Assembly: GCA_000507305.1 (NCBI GenBank)
Contig: DF239836.1
Location: 94,934-158,933 of the forward strand
DNA from: Breviolum minutum Mf 1.05b.01
Lineage: Eukaryota > Sar > Dinophyceae > Suessiales > Symbiodiniaceae
Length of the DNA: 64,000 nt
Direction: 5' to 3'
Within the stretch, counting starts at the first letter, position 1. Each line of letters begins with the position of its first letter. The notes below the pieces were generated by a model that was given only the letters and a program-made list of their open reading frames with translations, was not told where the DNA came from and searched no databases. Of the stretch, positions 1 through 13,600 are shown one piece after another. The position numbers and the translations under genes were made by a program.

Positions 1-27
1 GTTGCGACAATGGTTTGATATTGATCC

Positions 28-133
28 CTAGTGCTCCCCCCCAGCCGATTTGCTCTGAGAGTGTATGACTTGGGGGGCGGTTTTTAGGGTCTAAATTTAT
101 ACCTCCTTTTTCAAAGTATGGCTGGAGCACTAG
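28..133. repeat. family C inverted-repeat element, empty copy
   Basis: Starts ctagtgctcc and ends ggagcactag, 106 bp. It reads straight from gtgtatgacttggg into gtttttagggtc, so it shows the site that is interrupted at 2228-2349. Confidence 0.75.
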
Positions 134-451
134 TCGGATCACCGGTGGGTTTTTCTTTTTCGCGGGGAACGTCGGTTTTGATGGGTGGGTTTTTGTGGAT
201 GATGGTGGTACGTCCAAAGACGTTTTGAATTTCAAGCTTGGTTTGTAGGCCGCGGCTGATGCCCCCCAAAAAATTCCGAAGAATTGTGAATTGAAATACT
301 TAAGATGCAGGAAATTGAAATTGCAACAGAGTCATGATATATAGGGATAGAGATTTGTTGATTACATTTAAAGTTCATTTATGATCATTCATCAAGATTT
401 GCTTCAAAAGTCACACTGGGCAGTATTTGAATGAGTTATTCAGCTATATAC

Positions 452-559
452 TACAACCCCTGAAAACTAACATGACATTGGAAAATTCCCATTTTCAATA
501 GGAAATACATCTCCAAATGTTGGATTTTCCACTGTTATGTTAGTTTTCGGGGGGGGGTA
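452..559. repeat. family D element
   Basis: Ends tacaacccctgaaaactaac and gttagttttcgggggggggt. Confidence 0.75.
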
Positions 560-650
560 TATAGGGTATATCCCTGGAAGTTCAGCCAGGGAAGTGAAGA
601 AATGAATGGATCATCCTGGATTTTCATGGGATCATTGGCTGAATTTTTCC

Positions 651-770
651 CTCCCTGAAACTATATAACAGCTCGCCCCTAAAAAATGGTGGTTGGGAAA
701 CTACTATTTCCTTTTGGGAAACCCTATATTTTCAGGTTCCATGTTAGTTTTCCGGGGGAAGTGGGTTGTA
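651..770. repeat. family D element
   Basis: ctccctgaaactatataac to gttagttttccgggggaa, with the common core cgcccctaaaaaatggtgg. Confidence 0.7.
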
Positions 771-960
771 GCCTCATCTTTAAGTCACATGTGAAACGTG
801 AGGATTCCGCAAATCTGACATTCCAAATCACCATTTTTGGTATCTCTTCGTCAAATTTCAGGGGTGTAGATGTTCCCCATTTCTAGGTGGTTTCACATAT
901 GTACAGTATATCTTAGCACTACATTAGGTAAGGGAGAGGTTTCCTTTTGTAGGGGTAACC

Positions 961-1092
961 CCTACTTGAATGTACCAGGAAGTTAGTAAAAGGTTAGCAA
1001 GTGGGTCATAACCCCAATATATCCCATTTATGAGTAGGTGATAACCCATTTACAAACCATCGATCCTAACTTCCAGAGACATCTAAGTAATT
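961..1092. repeat. family B inverted-repeat element
   Basis: Family B ends tacttggatgtcc and its inverse ggacatccaagta, with inner aagttagta blocks and gggtcataac. This copy has tacttgaatgtacc on the left. Confidence 0.6.
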
Positions 1093-1237
1093 GTTAATCC
1101 TGAAACATGACCTTACAAAACAGCCCTGCCACACTGAAAGATTATGGAATTCGATGGCGGCATGTGGGGTCACAGATTCCGAAGGTTTTTGGGGTCTCGA
1201 AGAAGTCGGGGTCGCCTCTTGCATTACTGTAAACAAA

Positions 1238-1505
1238 TTGAGCAATGAAAAAAATTCACCTGGGTGTTTATGGTTCTTTTGGGGATCTAGGTGGTGAAAC
1301 TTCAAAGATTTTTTTTGTACACCCTGATCCCTGGGGAGATGATCCAATTTGACGAGCATATTTTTCAAATGGGTTGAAACCACCAACTAGGGATTATTCT
1401 ACCTAGTTATGTGGAGATTATTTCATAAACCATTATAAAGATCCCTATTAAACAACCAGTATTTCATGGAAAGTGAGGCTGTTTTTTTTGTGGCTCAACT
1501 GAAAT
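1238..1505. repeat. family H element interrupted by a family G element
   Basis: Family H starts ttgagcaatgaaaaaa and ends ttttcgtggctcaa, with accattataaggatccctat inside. Here the two halves enclose a family G copy at 1287-1390. Confidence 0.7.
1287..1390. repeat. family G inverted-repeat element nested in family H
   Basis: Family G is about 100 bp, ctaggtggttgaaa type ends and the inverse, with gatccaatttgac inside. This copy is bounded by CTAG on both sides. Confidence 0.75.
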
Positions 1506-1549
1506 TTCTGGTCCAATTTTAAGGAGGTCCAATACCAACATGTAACGAA

Positions 1550-1711
1550 TACTTGAAGGATCATCACAGTTGGTAAGTGCTATAGTTTGTAACCTCCATT
1601 TATAAGCCATGAATGGCCCTTTGGAAGGGGTCCCACAACCCGATCCTTAGGGGACTTACGATCACCATGGTTATTAAGCACGTATCCAAGTCCTGGGATG
1701 ATCCTCCAAGT
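1550..1711. repeat. family A inverted-repeat element
   Basis: Family A is a palindrome of about 145 bp ending acttggaggatcatccca and its inverse, with inner blocks gtaagt-ggttaataac and ccatttggaaagg. This copy is diverged on the left (acttgaaggatcatcac). Confidence 0.7.
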
Positions 1712-1946
1712 GGTAAGGGAATTGCGAAAGGACATCCACAAGCGGTTGAACATTTCGGAGGTGGTGGAGTAGTCCCCATGTTTTTAGTACCGGGTACCCA
1801 AAGCTTTCTTAAAGAACCATTTTGTTAGAATAGATGTTTTGTTGAAATTGCTGAAATTCAGCAATTTTTCATATATTTTTTTTTGAGTCTTCCAACTGAA
1901 ACAACCAACCTATACATGGAAAAATCGCCGAGTTCCCCGATGATTC

Positions 1947-2100
1947 AATTGAGCAATGAAACAAACCTTGGTGGGTTAAGGTATAGAGGGGATCATACTA
2001 CCCAATTATATAGGGATTGTGAAAAACCATTATAAGGATCCTTATTAAACAACCAGTATTTCATGGAAAGTAGTAAGTTTTTTTTTGCGTGGCTCAATTT
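1947..2100. repeat. family H element, uninterrupted
   Basis: attgagcaatgaaacaaacc to ttgcgtggctcaattt; inner ccttattaaacaaccagtat. Confidence 0.8.
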
Positions 2101-2182
2101 GATTTTCCGCTCCTCTGAGGTCACAAAAAACATGTAACCTTTGATTTCGGGTCACGTCACCAATCACCAAGCACCAAAAACC

Positions 2183-2405
2183 CTAGTGCTCCGCCAGACC
2201 CGGCTCTGTTTGAGTGTATGGCTTGGGTACACCCAGGTAAACTAACATAGCTGGATGGAAAATGGACCGAAATGAAGATGATTTTGAAACAATTTTCCTA
2301 TTGAAATGGAGATATTCTAGCAATCGCTATGTTCGTTTAGCAGAGGGTAGTGTTTTTAGGGTCTAAATTTATACCTCCTTTTCAAAGGTATGACTGGAGC
2401 ACTAG
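2183..2405. repeat. family C element interrupted by a family D element
   Basis: Same ends as the copy at 28-133, but split after gtgtatggcttggg by a TA-flanked family D element at 2228-2349. Confidence 0.8.
2228..2349. repeat. family D element nested in family C
   Basis: Family D is about 105-120 bp with ends near TACNCCCNGNAAACTAACA and the inverse, flanked by TA as in Tc1/mariner-type miniature elements. This copy reads tacacccaggtaaactaac to gttcgtttagcagagggta. Confidence 0.8.
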
Positions 2406-2656
2406 GGTGTCATTGGACCCGGTTTGTTGGGAGTAGAACTGGATCCCCCCCCAAAAAAAACAAAAACCTTTAAAAGACCAAACCACATCAGGTATGACTG
2501 GAAGACTAGGAAGTTAGCTTGGGCAAAACACCGGAATTTGTGCTGTTTCAGAACTTTCACCAAGCATTTTCCATCCAAAAGAATTGATGAATTTTTGATT
2601 CTCCCCAAGCCTTGAGATTTTTTTTAAATTTTTGTTCCGCTTCTTTGGCAGGCCAG

Positions 2657-2694
2657 GTTTTAGCATGAAAGACAAGGTGCAAGACATTTTTCAA
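2657..2694 (+). CDS. channel exon 1 (N-terminal helix), tentative
   Basis: Encodes FSMKDKVQDIFQ after two leading bases. It resembles the charged helix that precedes S1 in related channels (M-K-x-K-V pattern). Acceptor AG|G at 2656, donor GT at 2695, end phase 0. Upstream coding sequence is not identified, so this could be the start exon or an inner one. Confidence 0.5.
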
Positions 2695-5600
2695 GTCCAG
2701 TGACTTGGGCGCACAACACGCGGGGTGTGGCAGGATGGAGACGAGCCGACGAGCCCAGCCAGGATACTGGCTCGCTCGCGAATAGTGGCATAGTTTTTGA
2801 AGGTTTAGGTGAGGATTCTCAAAGGTTGTTTCAACACACCTTTGGAACACACCCCCAAACCTTTCCCAAAGAGCTAAAGAGGGATTTCTTTCATAATTGG
2901 CTTGGGGGATTACTTGGGGTGTGCTCTAGGGGTGTGTTGTAACTTTCTTGGAGATTCCCCATAAAAAAAAAAATAATAATCCTAGTGGTGATTGTAGGAT
3001 TACGGCGTCCTAGGCTTCTTTGGGTCACCTGGAACCAAATCACTTCTGGCACACTTCTCAGCAACTTCCGCCGACCTGAGACCTGTGACGATTTCCCAAC
3101 ATTTGGATATTGAGAATGTATCCACATGTTTTTACAACCACCCCTAGTGGCCACAAGTGAGACATGATTTGAAAACAAACCAACAATTGATGAGCAAAGA
3201 GCTGTGGGCATGTGGAGCAATGATGTACCTAAAGTTTCATGGTACGTCTGTTTTGTACGGTATATCTATATATACCCGAATCCCAACTAGCGAAGTACGC
3301 CCCCCCGCAGAACAGAATCATATGATATTTGCCTCCATCAAAAATTGAATGGGACCTTACCAACGGACCCCTAAATAAGTTGCTAGAGCTATTGGATACT
3401 CAGGTTGAGGGGTCCGTTCAGTGGGTCCGGTTGGAGATTTCTTGGATTGCCTGGTTGTTTCAATTGGATGATTCCAAACCATTACATCAAAAAATGGTTG
3501 TCCATTTCAAACTGGTTGGCTTTAGAGTTCCGGGGTGAAAATATTTTCCAAAGTCCATGCCATCATTTGAAAATCATTTCAGAAAAGAGAGGAAATGTAA
3601 CTCCCCGGTTAAAATGAATGGTTGGAAAATGTATTTCATATTGAAATGGTCCCTTTTTAGGGGACGAATTCGTAAGTTTTCGGGGGTGTAATTATTTGAG
3701 GGGGATTTGTCATATTTGTCTCCAATGTTAATTCGATCTACCCTCCCTGAAACTAACAGCAAAAGCCTACCTCTGAAAACAGGCGGAACCCCAAAAGGAA
3801 ATTCATCTTTCAACCATTGATTTTCAGGGCTAACTGTTAGTGTCGCTATGTTTGTGCATTGTTTACTAGGTGGTGGCAACTCAAATATTTTTTATTTTCA
3901 CCCCGAAACTCGGGGAAGATGAACCCATTTGGACAAAACATTTTCAACTGGGTTGGTTCAACCACCAACCAGTTGGGGATTTTCGTGTTTTTTAGGTGCT
4001 TTGTTATACGGAGTTACGGATCCCATAAACTTCGTCAGTCACCATTAAATAGCTTGGTAATTGTTAGAGTTTTCGACCCCTTGGCCCTGAAGACCAAGGA
4101 TTTTCACCCGCGACAAGTACAAAAAGACTGGACTTGCACAAAAGATTGTTCTTTGGGACAGCATTTAGATATAAAGGCGGGTTCGGGTTCTGGCAGAAAT
4201 TAGAGGCGGGTTCTAATACTATCTACTGTTTATCTAGCGGAATTATTGTCTCTTTACATTATGTTTACTAGGTATCATGATATTACTAGTACATTTAAAC
4301 ATAGTATTTTGGACACTGATACTTTGTATGGTGATCCGCCAGTAGCAGTGACAAGTCGGGGCCGACATTTTTAGTGACGTGGATTCCTAATGAGTCTCAC
4401 TTTTTAGGCTTCCATCCTGGCAATTCATCCCAAACCTATTCATATATTGTTGATGGCTGAACTCCGGTAAACTCACCAGTTGAGGTTGGTAGGTAGTTTT
4501 TCTCATTGTTTACAAGGTTTTAGCACCATCCCACCGTGGTTGGCCGGATTTCTGAACCATCATTTTGGTATCAGTCTTGAGAAAGCTTTGTCTGAAAAAT
4601 GGTCAAATTCATAGCGGCATCGCATCACGCAACCTCACAGAGATCTAAGACTTGCAGTTTTTAGAAAGAACCCAGTCACCCTCCAGGAAATGAACATATA
4701 CCACCTGGGGAAGTTCGGAAAATCATCGACTCAAATACGCCGGAAATCAGGGGATATGTGAATTCCGTGGAGCGTAAAAATCATGACCTGTTGTTTGGTG
4801 AGGTGTTCCAAGTTGTTCCAGGTGGTTGTGTAACGTGGGTGTCCAGTTATATATAAGTAGGGGCCCATAACTTCACTTATAGGGGTTGTTATAAGCCCTT
4901 CTTGCCCATTTATGAGGCATCAAAAAAAAGGCCCAGGCCATTTATGGGACCCCCATGTCATTCCATTTACAACGATTGGCTATAGGGGGCCCACTTTGTA
5001 GGGGCTAGCTTTCCAACGTTCCCAAGATACCGAAAGGCAACCGAACAAGATTGATGCCTGGTATGATGTCCTGTACGTAGTTCAAAATCTTACAGAATGC
5101 ACGGTGCAGAGTTATTGGTTGCAGAGATTATCGCAGAGCTGGAACCTCGACTGTTTGCTAATCAGATGTGGGTAGGATGAAACAGAGCAATTGGAAAAGA
5201 AATCATCATCCATCATACACATCTGGGTGGTGGTTTCAATTTTTTTAAAATTTTTACCCCTATTTGGGGAAGATGTCCAATTTGACTAATGTTTTTCAAA
5301 TGGGTTGAAACCACCAACCATAAGATGTTGATATGACTTCGATTGCTCGAATTCTCGTGATTGGAAGTGGTTGAAATGGCTGGAGATTTGAATGGTAACG
5401 ATCCGTTTGGAGTATCTCCAAATGCACTTTTTCACTGCTTGCCATGATTATCGGTAATTCAAGGGCTCTTCACTCTGTGTGTCACGTGTGCGTCCTCTGA
5501 AATTTTGGGGCTCTTCACGCCCGGTTTTTTGATGCCATTTTTAGCCGATTGATTTGCTTGAGGTCAGAATAGATGGCTGGCCGATACCAAAAGGTAACTG

Positions 5601-7570
5601 AGTAAAGGGTCCAAAAATAAACCAATATTTTCGGAGACGATTATATAGCCATCTATTTTTCAATTTTTTGTATATCCTTGAGGTTCGAAGTACGCACTTC
5701 GAGAACTTGTGCATGTTTGTCATCTTCCTCAACGCCATCTGGACACTCGAAGATGTTGAATGAAGGTACAGGGGGCCCAAACGGTTGGGCCTAGGGTATG
5801 TTTTAGGGGATGAAGTTCACTACCCAGTTATCATTCGGGATTATTTCATAAACCATGACATATATTAATCCCTGATCAAGCAAACAGTGTTTCATGGAAA
5901 GTTTGTTTTTTTCGTGGGAGCCACACCTGTTTACAATCCTTGGGTTTTCGCGGTCATGTTTTAAATCACCAATGTCAACAAAGAGGTCACTGACTTGCTT
6001 GCAGTGTCAGGCTGCAGCATGCAATTGGCAGAAAAAGCTGGGTCCAACAGTAGTCTCAAGACTAAGCCAGTTGATGGGGAGTGATCAGAATCAACGCTTT
6101 ATATACCCATGGGATCCATGTATGGTATATTTGCCTACATTTACCATACAAATCAACCAAATGTAGGTAAATATGCCATACATGGATGGTATGGGATACA
6201 TGTAATGTTCAGGATATTTTTGAACAGAATCCTGCAGATACTGAGGTTAATGGAAACTTGAGTCGCTGATTGCGTGTCATGGAAACCGTATCAGCTGATT
6301 TGCTGGATTTCGAACATGTTTTACAGATGCTCTTTTCCATTCAAGTACAGTAAACTAACATGCCACTGACTCGACTTGTTTGACTTGTTTTTGCCATTTT
6401 GTACGAGAATTGTGTTGATGTATTCCCTACCATTGATCTCAAATTCCAACAGGACATCTTAGTATGATAACATGATACTCAAATGCTGCAAAACAACGAA
6501 CCACCTACACTCCGAAAAGCTAACCTTTTTTTGGAGCAAAAGGCCTATTTTCCAGGAAGGTAAACCATCAAAATGCAACAACACCCGCATAAGCATTGAT
6601 TGGCGATTGATGGATTCACCTTGAAGATTGACGTCGAGATATCTCAAAAGATATGACTGCCATAGTTCCCTTTCGATAAACAACGCAAAGAAGACAACCA
6701 AAATGATAGGATATATTTGTACTGTATATATGAATCGCAGGAATATCAGGAGCATATAGCATTATTATAGATAATTCATATCTCTACTGTGTATGTAAGA
6801 TGCAAAAGCCTGGCAATCCTTTGTGACCATTTTGGGATGGTCTAAGTTTTTTCGTGACCCTTTTTTGCAAGGCGAGGCCTCGTGACCTCCAACATCTGGA
6901 ACCATTTCAGGTCACGAATTGAATCAGCTGGTAACTACCTGGAACCCCAAAGAATCATTTATAAATGGATGGAAATGGTTAAACAACCATTTCCTATATA
7001 TAAAGATTTGGAATCCTCCAATTTATGCCCAACCATTTCTAAATGGTTGGCCTTGGGGTTCCAGGTATAAGTTGGGTTTTTAACTACAATTAGCCCCTCG
7101 AAGCTGGTTGAAAGTACCCCAAACCGTGTGAATTTCATTGAGATTTGAAGATTTACGGATTTTTCCATGCCTCTCCGTCTCATCCGAGGATAGGAATCGA
7201 CATGAGTTTGAATGATGCAGAGGTCTTGGCGTATGCGGAACCTTTGGCCATTTTTAATTTGTTGGTTGGCTGTGGTTGTGGCTGTGGTTGTTGTTGTCGT
7301 CGTCAATGGAGTCGGAGTGGCTGAAACATCCGGAGCGATGAATGGAAGAATCCCCAAAGAGTCCCTAAGCATTGTAGAGGTAAACCTGCGGGTGATGGAA
7401 GAAATCCGGGTAACCACCTGGGATGTATAAAACCCTGTAAATCATGGGAAATTTTCCATATCAACTGGCACAGGATTTCTTCCATCAATAGTAGCATCGT
7501 TCACAACAGGTGGTGATGTTTCCTTTTTGCAGGAGCATATCACAACATGGAAATAGGTTGTTTGTATATA

Positions 7571-7601
<31 letters not shown>

Positions 7602-10600
7602 CATATTATATCATATTATATTATATTGCATTACACTGTATTAGAATATATTATATTAGATTATATTACATTATATTGTCTACATTTACATATGTATATT
7701 GGGATGTGAAACCCCTTTCCAGTAAGACTGTCAAATGAAGCTTTAAGTAGGGATGGGATGGGGGAGCTCGATAGATACATAACTTTTTTCAAAGTGGAAT
7801 GGTTTAAAGGGGACTCTTCTTGGAAATTAGACACCTACTGGGATGTCCATGGTACTTAGTAACTGGGTCATAACTCATAACCCCTATATAAGTAGGTTAT
7901 AAGTCCCTTAAGTAGGTTATAAACCAACTTACTAACTACTAACTTCCATGGACATCCAAGTAAAAAGAGGTGGGTCGAGTTGAGTCTTTAACCCCCGCCC
8001 AAACAAAAGTTGTCTTTGTTTTTTGAAGATTCTTTTGGCGGATCAAAAATTCCGTTCAAGAGAGTCATCTTTTTTGGGGGGGATATTCTTTCTACAAGGT
8101 GAAAACCCCTACCAGTTAAGTATTATTAAATGGACTATAAGTATAGGGTTATAACCCCAGTTATCCATTTATTTTCGGCCATTTCTAGGAAGTGAAATAC
8201 CTCCATTTGAAAAAGCCTGGTTTTTCCCGGCCCCACGTTTTTTACAAAGCCGCCTTGGTATGCCGACCTGGGGGATTCAGGATGCTCCCTTCGTCATCGT
8301 TGAGAACCTCTTCTGCTGCTCGGAGTTGATGATATTAGTTACCCCTAAACAAGGTGGGATCGGGATCGCATTTTTCATCACCCAAGGACGGCAAGGACTA
8401 TATAAGTGGTATATAAGTGGTATAGTCCTTGCCAATTGGGTGATTATATGGGTGTTTCCTTCAATGGTGGGTATTTCCCCCCTAAAAAACACACCCCAAG
8501 TGCTGATCATTTTTAGTTGGAAAAACCCCATGGAAATTGTTGGGGATTTCCCCACCATTTTTAGGAAACCCCCATATGTTACCCCATAACCATCAGGGTT
8601 AAGCACTCTATATAGAATGAAAAAACAACTACACCTTTGAATATATCCAAGAACCTGATTTCCACCTGATCAAAAGAAATCTTTTCAGATTTGGGGATTT
8701 TGGGATATTTACTTGGATTTTGTAGGGTGTGTTGTAATGAACCATCAAAACCATGAGGTTGATATATAATCACCCAATTGGCAGTATTTACCACTTATAT
8801 ACCACTTAGATGGCAGTATTTACCACTTATATACCCACTTAGAGTCCTTGCCAATTGGGTGATTACATGCTACCTACCACCTATTGAGGGAACCAGGAAA
8901 CTCCATTGAGGTTGTTTCTTCTTCTTTGAGATCGTTATTCGTCTGGCTGCATTTACTCGCGCTTCCATGGCATTCAGGGATCGTTGGTTCGTGCCCCTTG
9001 GCGTCGGAAACACAGTGATGTTTCTATTTCTAGTGGTTCCTAGGGAATTGCCTTGGGTTGTCCCACTTCTCAGTACTACTGTTGATGGTTCATTCGAAAT
9101 CCGGCAAACTCACCAGTTGAGGGTTCCAGGTAGTTGAAATCCCATTTTTGTCAGGGTGTAAAACGCATCCAAACGGTGGTTGGCCTTGGGATTTCTGAAG
9201 CCTCAACAGTAGCTAGGTGGTGGCAACTCAATGATTTTCTTATTTTCGTCCCTATTTGGGGAAATGATCCAATTTGACTACTATTTTTGAGATAGGTTGA
9301 AACCACCACAGATGATAGTCACCACCATGATTCGTACATTCTTACGTTTGGGGATCTCAACCTGAACCGGCTCATTTGCCACTATTACTGGGAAATACTG
9401 GGAAGGGGGCCTATCGCCAGTGACATATGTAGATTTTTTCCACGACAATCGCTATTCACAGTGATGATATCCGAATAGAATCCATGAAAAACTGCCACAA
9501 AACCTCTAACATGAATGAATTGGATCTAAAACACAGATGTAGGAATGCTTCAAACAAAATTCTCGGGACCCCAAGTAGAAAACTAGATTTTTGAAACTTC
9601 CAAGCTTTTTTTTAAAGCCCCGATCCTTGGGGGAAAAACATCAAATTTTTCAAATGGGCGGCTCAACCACCAACCAGAAAAGGTTGGAAGGGTGATGGAT
9701 GGATGAGACACAAAAAGGACATCCTCCGTGGTGTGATGTTTTGTCGACAAAAAATGTCATGTGAAGGAAACAAAAAAACTGAGAGCCTTTTTTCATTGAA
9801 GCAATGTGTAGTGATTTTGTATTCATTCGTTCATTTCGCGGAGGATCCCTTACCAGCTAGGAAAGATAATTGCACCTATCTACCTTACCAACTAACTACC
9901 CCTGCGGTGTTTTTGAAGAATTTGTGTACTATAGTGAATTGCTACCCCGAGCATATTTTTCAGCTGGGTTGGCATACTAACTACACACCACCTGGTTATC
10001 AACTTATCCGTCTTCAGTTTCACGATTACTCATGGAAAACTGTGGCATACACCCGATCCATGTTTTTTTTTTTAAAATAAGATTTCCATCGAGTTTTTCA
10101 GAAGACTAGGCTATGTCTATTGAATTTGCCAGTCAAATAGCATAGAACTGCACCATATTTTGATAGAATTTGGCGATATATTGTGTCGGCATCTTCTCTT
10201 TCCCACAAGATCCATGTATGGTATATTTACCTACATTTACCATAGATGTTAGCCAAATTTAGGTATGGGTTTGAAATGCTGGGAATTCTGTTTCTGTTTC
10301 GTTTTTTTCAGGATCTCTGTTTTAACCCAACCAAAAAATAACAAAAACCACACGCGCACATCCAAGTGAAACTTCAAACTTGCCATCCAAAGGGAGGGCG
10401 CCACATTCCCCCATCGGAACCGAGATGGAATTTCACATCAATTGTGAGGATTACCAACTAAGCAATGAAAAAAAGGGCCCCCTGGTTGGTTAGGGTATAT
10501 AGGGGATGAAAAACTACCCACTTATACAGGGATTATAATAAACCATTATAAGGATCCCTATTAAACAACCAGGATTCAATGGAAAGTAATAAGGTTTTTT

Positions 10601-13600
10601 TTCGTGGCTCAACTGAGTTGAGCTAAATAGAGGCTAGCTGTATAGTTTTGTATATCAAAATTCTAGTATGTAAAAATTCAAACTATAAACATATCCATTC
10701 ACACATGATAAAATGAACTTTTAAACACATAAAATCAAAATGATGTGACACCTCGTGGTACCTCGTCATCATCTGAAGGTTTGATTTGGCATTGGTGGTA
10801 CTGATGGTGACTTGGCAATGGGGGGAAAAAGTCTTAGGTGGTGCAAAGTGGGCCAGCGCCGGTATTAAGGGTGGGGGCCAATAACTCTACTCGTAGGGTT
10901 TTTTCCACCCATTTACAGGGGCCCCATGTCACTCCATTGATTTCACCATCGGCAACGGTGGCATAGCCGGACTAGCTGGACTTTCATCCCACCTTTTCCC
11001 CAATTTGGAGTGATTTTTACAGGTTTCAATCACCACATCTCAGTTTCAAATATTTTTTCAGGTTGAACCCGAAATCTAGGGAAGACTCGGAGCAGTTTTT
11101 TCAAAGATTTTTTAACGCAAGCACCACATGGAATGGCCTTGGGGTTCTAAAAATCCTCCTGTTATTGGAGAGGTTTTTTTTCATAGTTCATAGGTGATAT
11201 GGAATCATAACCCATTAAACTAAGGCATAATTCAGGGTAAATGATAGTAGGGACTTCAGCAAAAACCGTGTTTTTTGAACATATGTTGCAGATCGGGGTA
11301 TATGGGAGTAAAAAACCTATCATTTATAGGTGGGATAGGTGGGTGGTATACACTTAGAGGATCATCCCATTTATGATACGTGGTTAATAACCATGGTGAT
11401 CGTACGTCCCCCAACTGGGGTTGTGGGACCCCTACCAAATGGCCTTGGGGGTTACTAACTGCTTGCTGGGATGATCCTCCAAGCACAATCACCCTTCATT
11501 GCCAATGTATACTGCTGTAAAAAACCAGGTATAGTTCTTGCCTTACTTCCGGCGGACGACCCTAAAAAGCTGGCTGATGTGCACCAGCTTCCGTTGGAAA
11601 AATGCAATTCCATCTGGCTGCACACTTGGGAATATCAGGGGTCCTTCAAATAGTGCACTTGCCACGAAAAGTGACCAAATAGTGCACTTGCTACGAAACG
11701 TAACTCTCATGATTGATCCTCGTCACATATGAAACGTCATTTACATTGTGCGGAACAACAGGTGTCACCCTCCAACCTCACCAATTACTCCCTGAAAACT
11801 AACACATCTGCTGAAAATTGATGGAGGCAAGATGAAATTTCCTGTTAAAATGGTCCCTTTTTAAGGGACAATGACCCAGGTCACTTCACTACAAAAAAAA
11901 ACCCACCATGTTTTTTGGGTGGCTGAATGTCATCGCAACGTCACAGTTGATGACTCCCGAGGCAGGGTTACAGTAGGATCAGGGAAATCCTTTGGTAGAT
12001 AGCCGAAAATTAGAGGAATTGGAGGGTTTTCTTCCGAAATATTCTAAGATTGCAACTCGAGACCTTCAAAAGAGACCCTTTTGAGATTCCAAAAGTGGGG
12101 AACTTCGATGCTTCATCTGCCAAAGTGCTCAACTTTTTTACATTCGACAACTTAAGTTTTATTGAGGGACCTTTGCGTTTTTTTTGGGTGCAAAACGTCG
12201 CCATTGCCACGTTCATTTCAGTCAACTTGGAAACTCCGAAAGCCAGCTATTTCCAGTTGCCTGTAACACAGACAATGGCTACTTTCTTGCTATGTTATCC
12301 AGGTAACTTAACATCCTTTAGCCCAAATGACCTCTGTTTTTGAAGCTCAGCTCAACCCTTCAAAACAAAACCTTTTAGCAAACTCAAAACAAGTGTCATG
12401 AAAGGGTTCCAGGTAATTTCAACTTTTGTCCAAACAATGCACTATTACAGTATAAGGGAAATCCCTCAAGATTACCATGCATTTGACATTTGCATCAAGT
12501 TTGACCCTCGCACCCTTAAAACCCATACCGTCCATGTATGATGTATTTACCCACCGCAAGTTTAACAACATAACCCCTGCAAATGGATGGTTGGAAGACT
12601 ATATACTTACCTTTTGGGAGGGTAACTTTTCAGGGGCTATGTTAAAACTTCGGGGGGTGTAACCTACATTTAAAAGTTGATTTTTATGGTACATATGTAG
12701 GTAAATATACAAATCGTCCCATGGGATCTTGACTGGGATCCCCAGTGACCCCGAAAACGCCCTTCGGATCCACTTAGGTCACGGAGACCTGGATCATGTT
12801 CTTAATCGTACGAATCTCCACGGATCCTTCGCAAAGTCAAGAGCAGGCGGTTCATCGGGTCGGGTTTTCATCGGGTGGGTAAAAACATCGTTACACTTCC
12901 AGGTGCTTCTGGAACCCACCCATCCATACCAATCCATGGGACGATTGTATATTTACCTACATGAATGGTTGATTTTCTGTGGTTTTCATGTAGGTCATAA
13001 ATGGTATATTATTTACCTACATTTGGTTGATTTCTATGGTACATGTAGGTATATTTACCTACATGAATGGTTGATTTCTATGGTAAATGTAGGTCATATA
13101 TGGTATATTTACCTACATTTGGTTGATTTCTATGGTAAATGTAGGTATATTTACCTACATTAATGGTTGATTTCTATGGTAAATGGATGGTAAATATACC
13201 AGTCCCATGGATGGTGTATGGGCCATAATGCATCCATATATCTGGTCAAATTTCATCGCCACCGAAAACGAACCGACCTTTTTTTTTGGGCCCCAATTTT
13301 GGTAGCTTTTTGGAATCCCCGAAAATCTCAGGGAAATCTAGGTTAGTGAAATATGATAATTTGGCTAGATATATTGTATGGTATTCTGTGCCTACATGAA
13401 TGGTTGAGTTTTACGGTAAATTCGTAAAGGTAAATAGACCATTCACATGGATCCTATGAGGAAAGAAAGAGGTGAGCAGTCTTCCTGCCATAATCATGGA
13501 AGTTGGAAATGGGTTCATTTACAAGACTTGTCATTATTTTGTTTAGAAGAGGGTTACTTTCCACTGAACCGTGATTCCGGGAGTTCAAAGCATAGTCTTG

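Larger units (their letters stand above)
1..2656. other. 5' flank: repeats, no supported exon
   Basis: Copies of families A, B, C, D, G and H fill most of this stretch. The remaining island at about 1130-1230 is richer in GC and might hold an upstream exon of the channel, but I cannot assign a frame. Confidence 0.5.

Noticed and set aside
5050-5103. Possible pre-S1 exon reading WYDVLYVVQNLTECT
   Set aside because: Spacing to S1 is two residues short and the acceptor lacks the following G; exon 2998-3048 fits better.
9703-10080. 125-codon plus-strand ORF
   Set aside because: AT-rich, no recognisable motif, partly over decayed repeats, and inside a channel intron.
12092-12127. Possible S3 exon reading NFDASSAKVL
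   Set aside because: The spacing looked right, but there is no acceptor in phase; exon 10779-10806 gives a proper hydrophobic S3 start with correct phase.
12729-13163. 144-codon plus-strand ORF
   Set aside because: It reads through the tandem family I array; the repeated Y-L-H-L-V-D-F-Y is the element, not a protein.
12936-13215. CRISPR-like array
   Set aside because: Units are imperfect palindromes without constant spacers, and the genome is eukaryotic.
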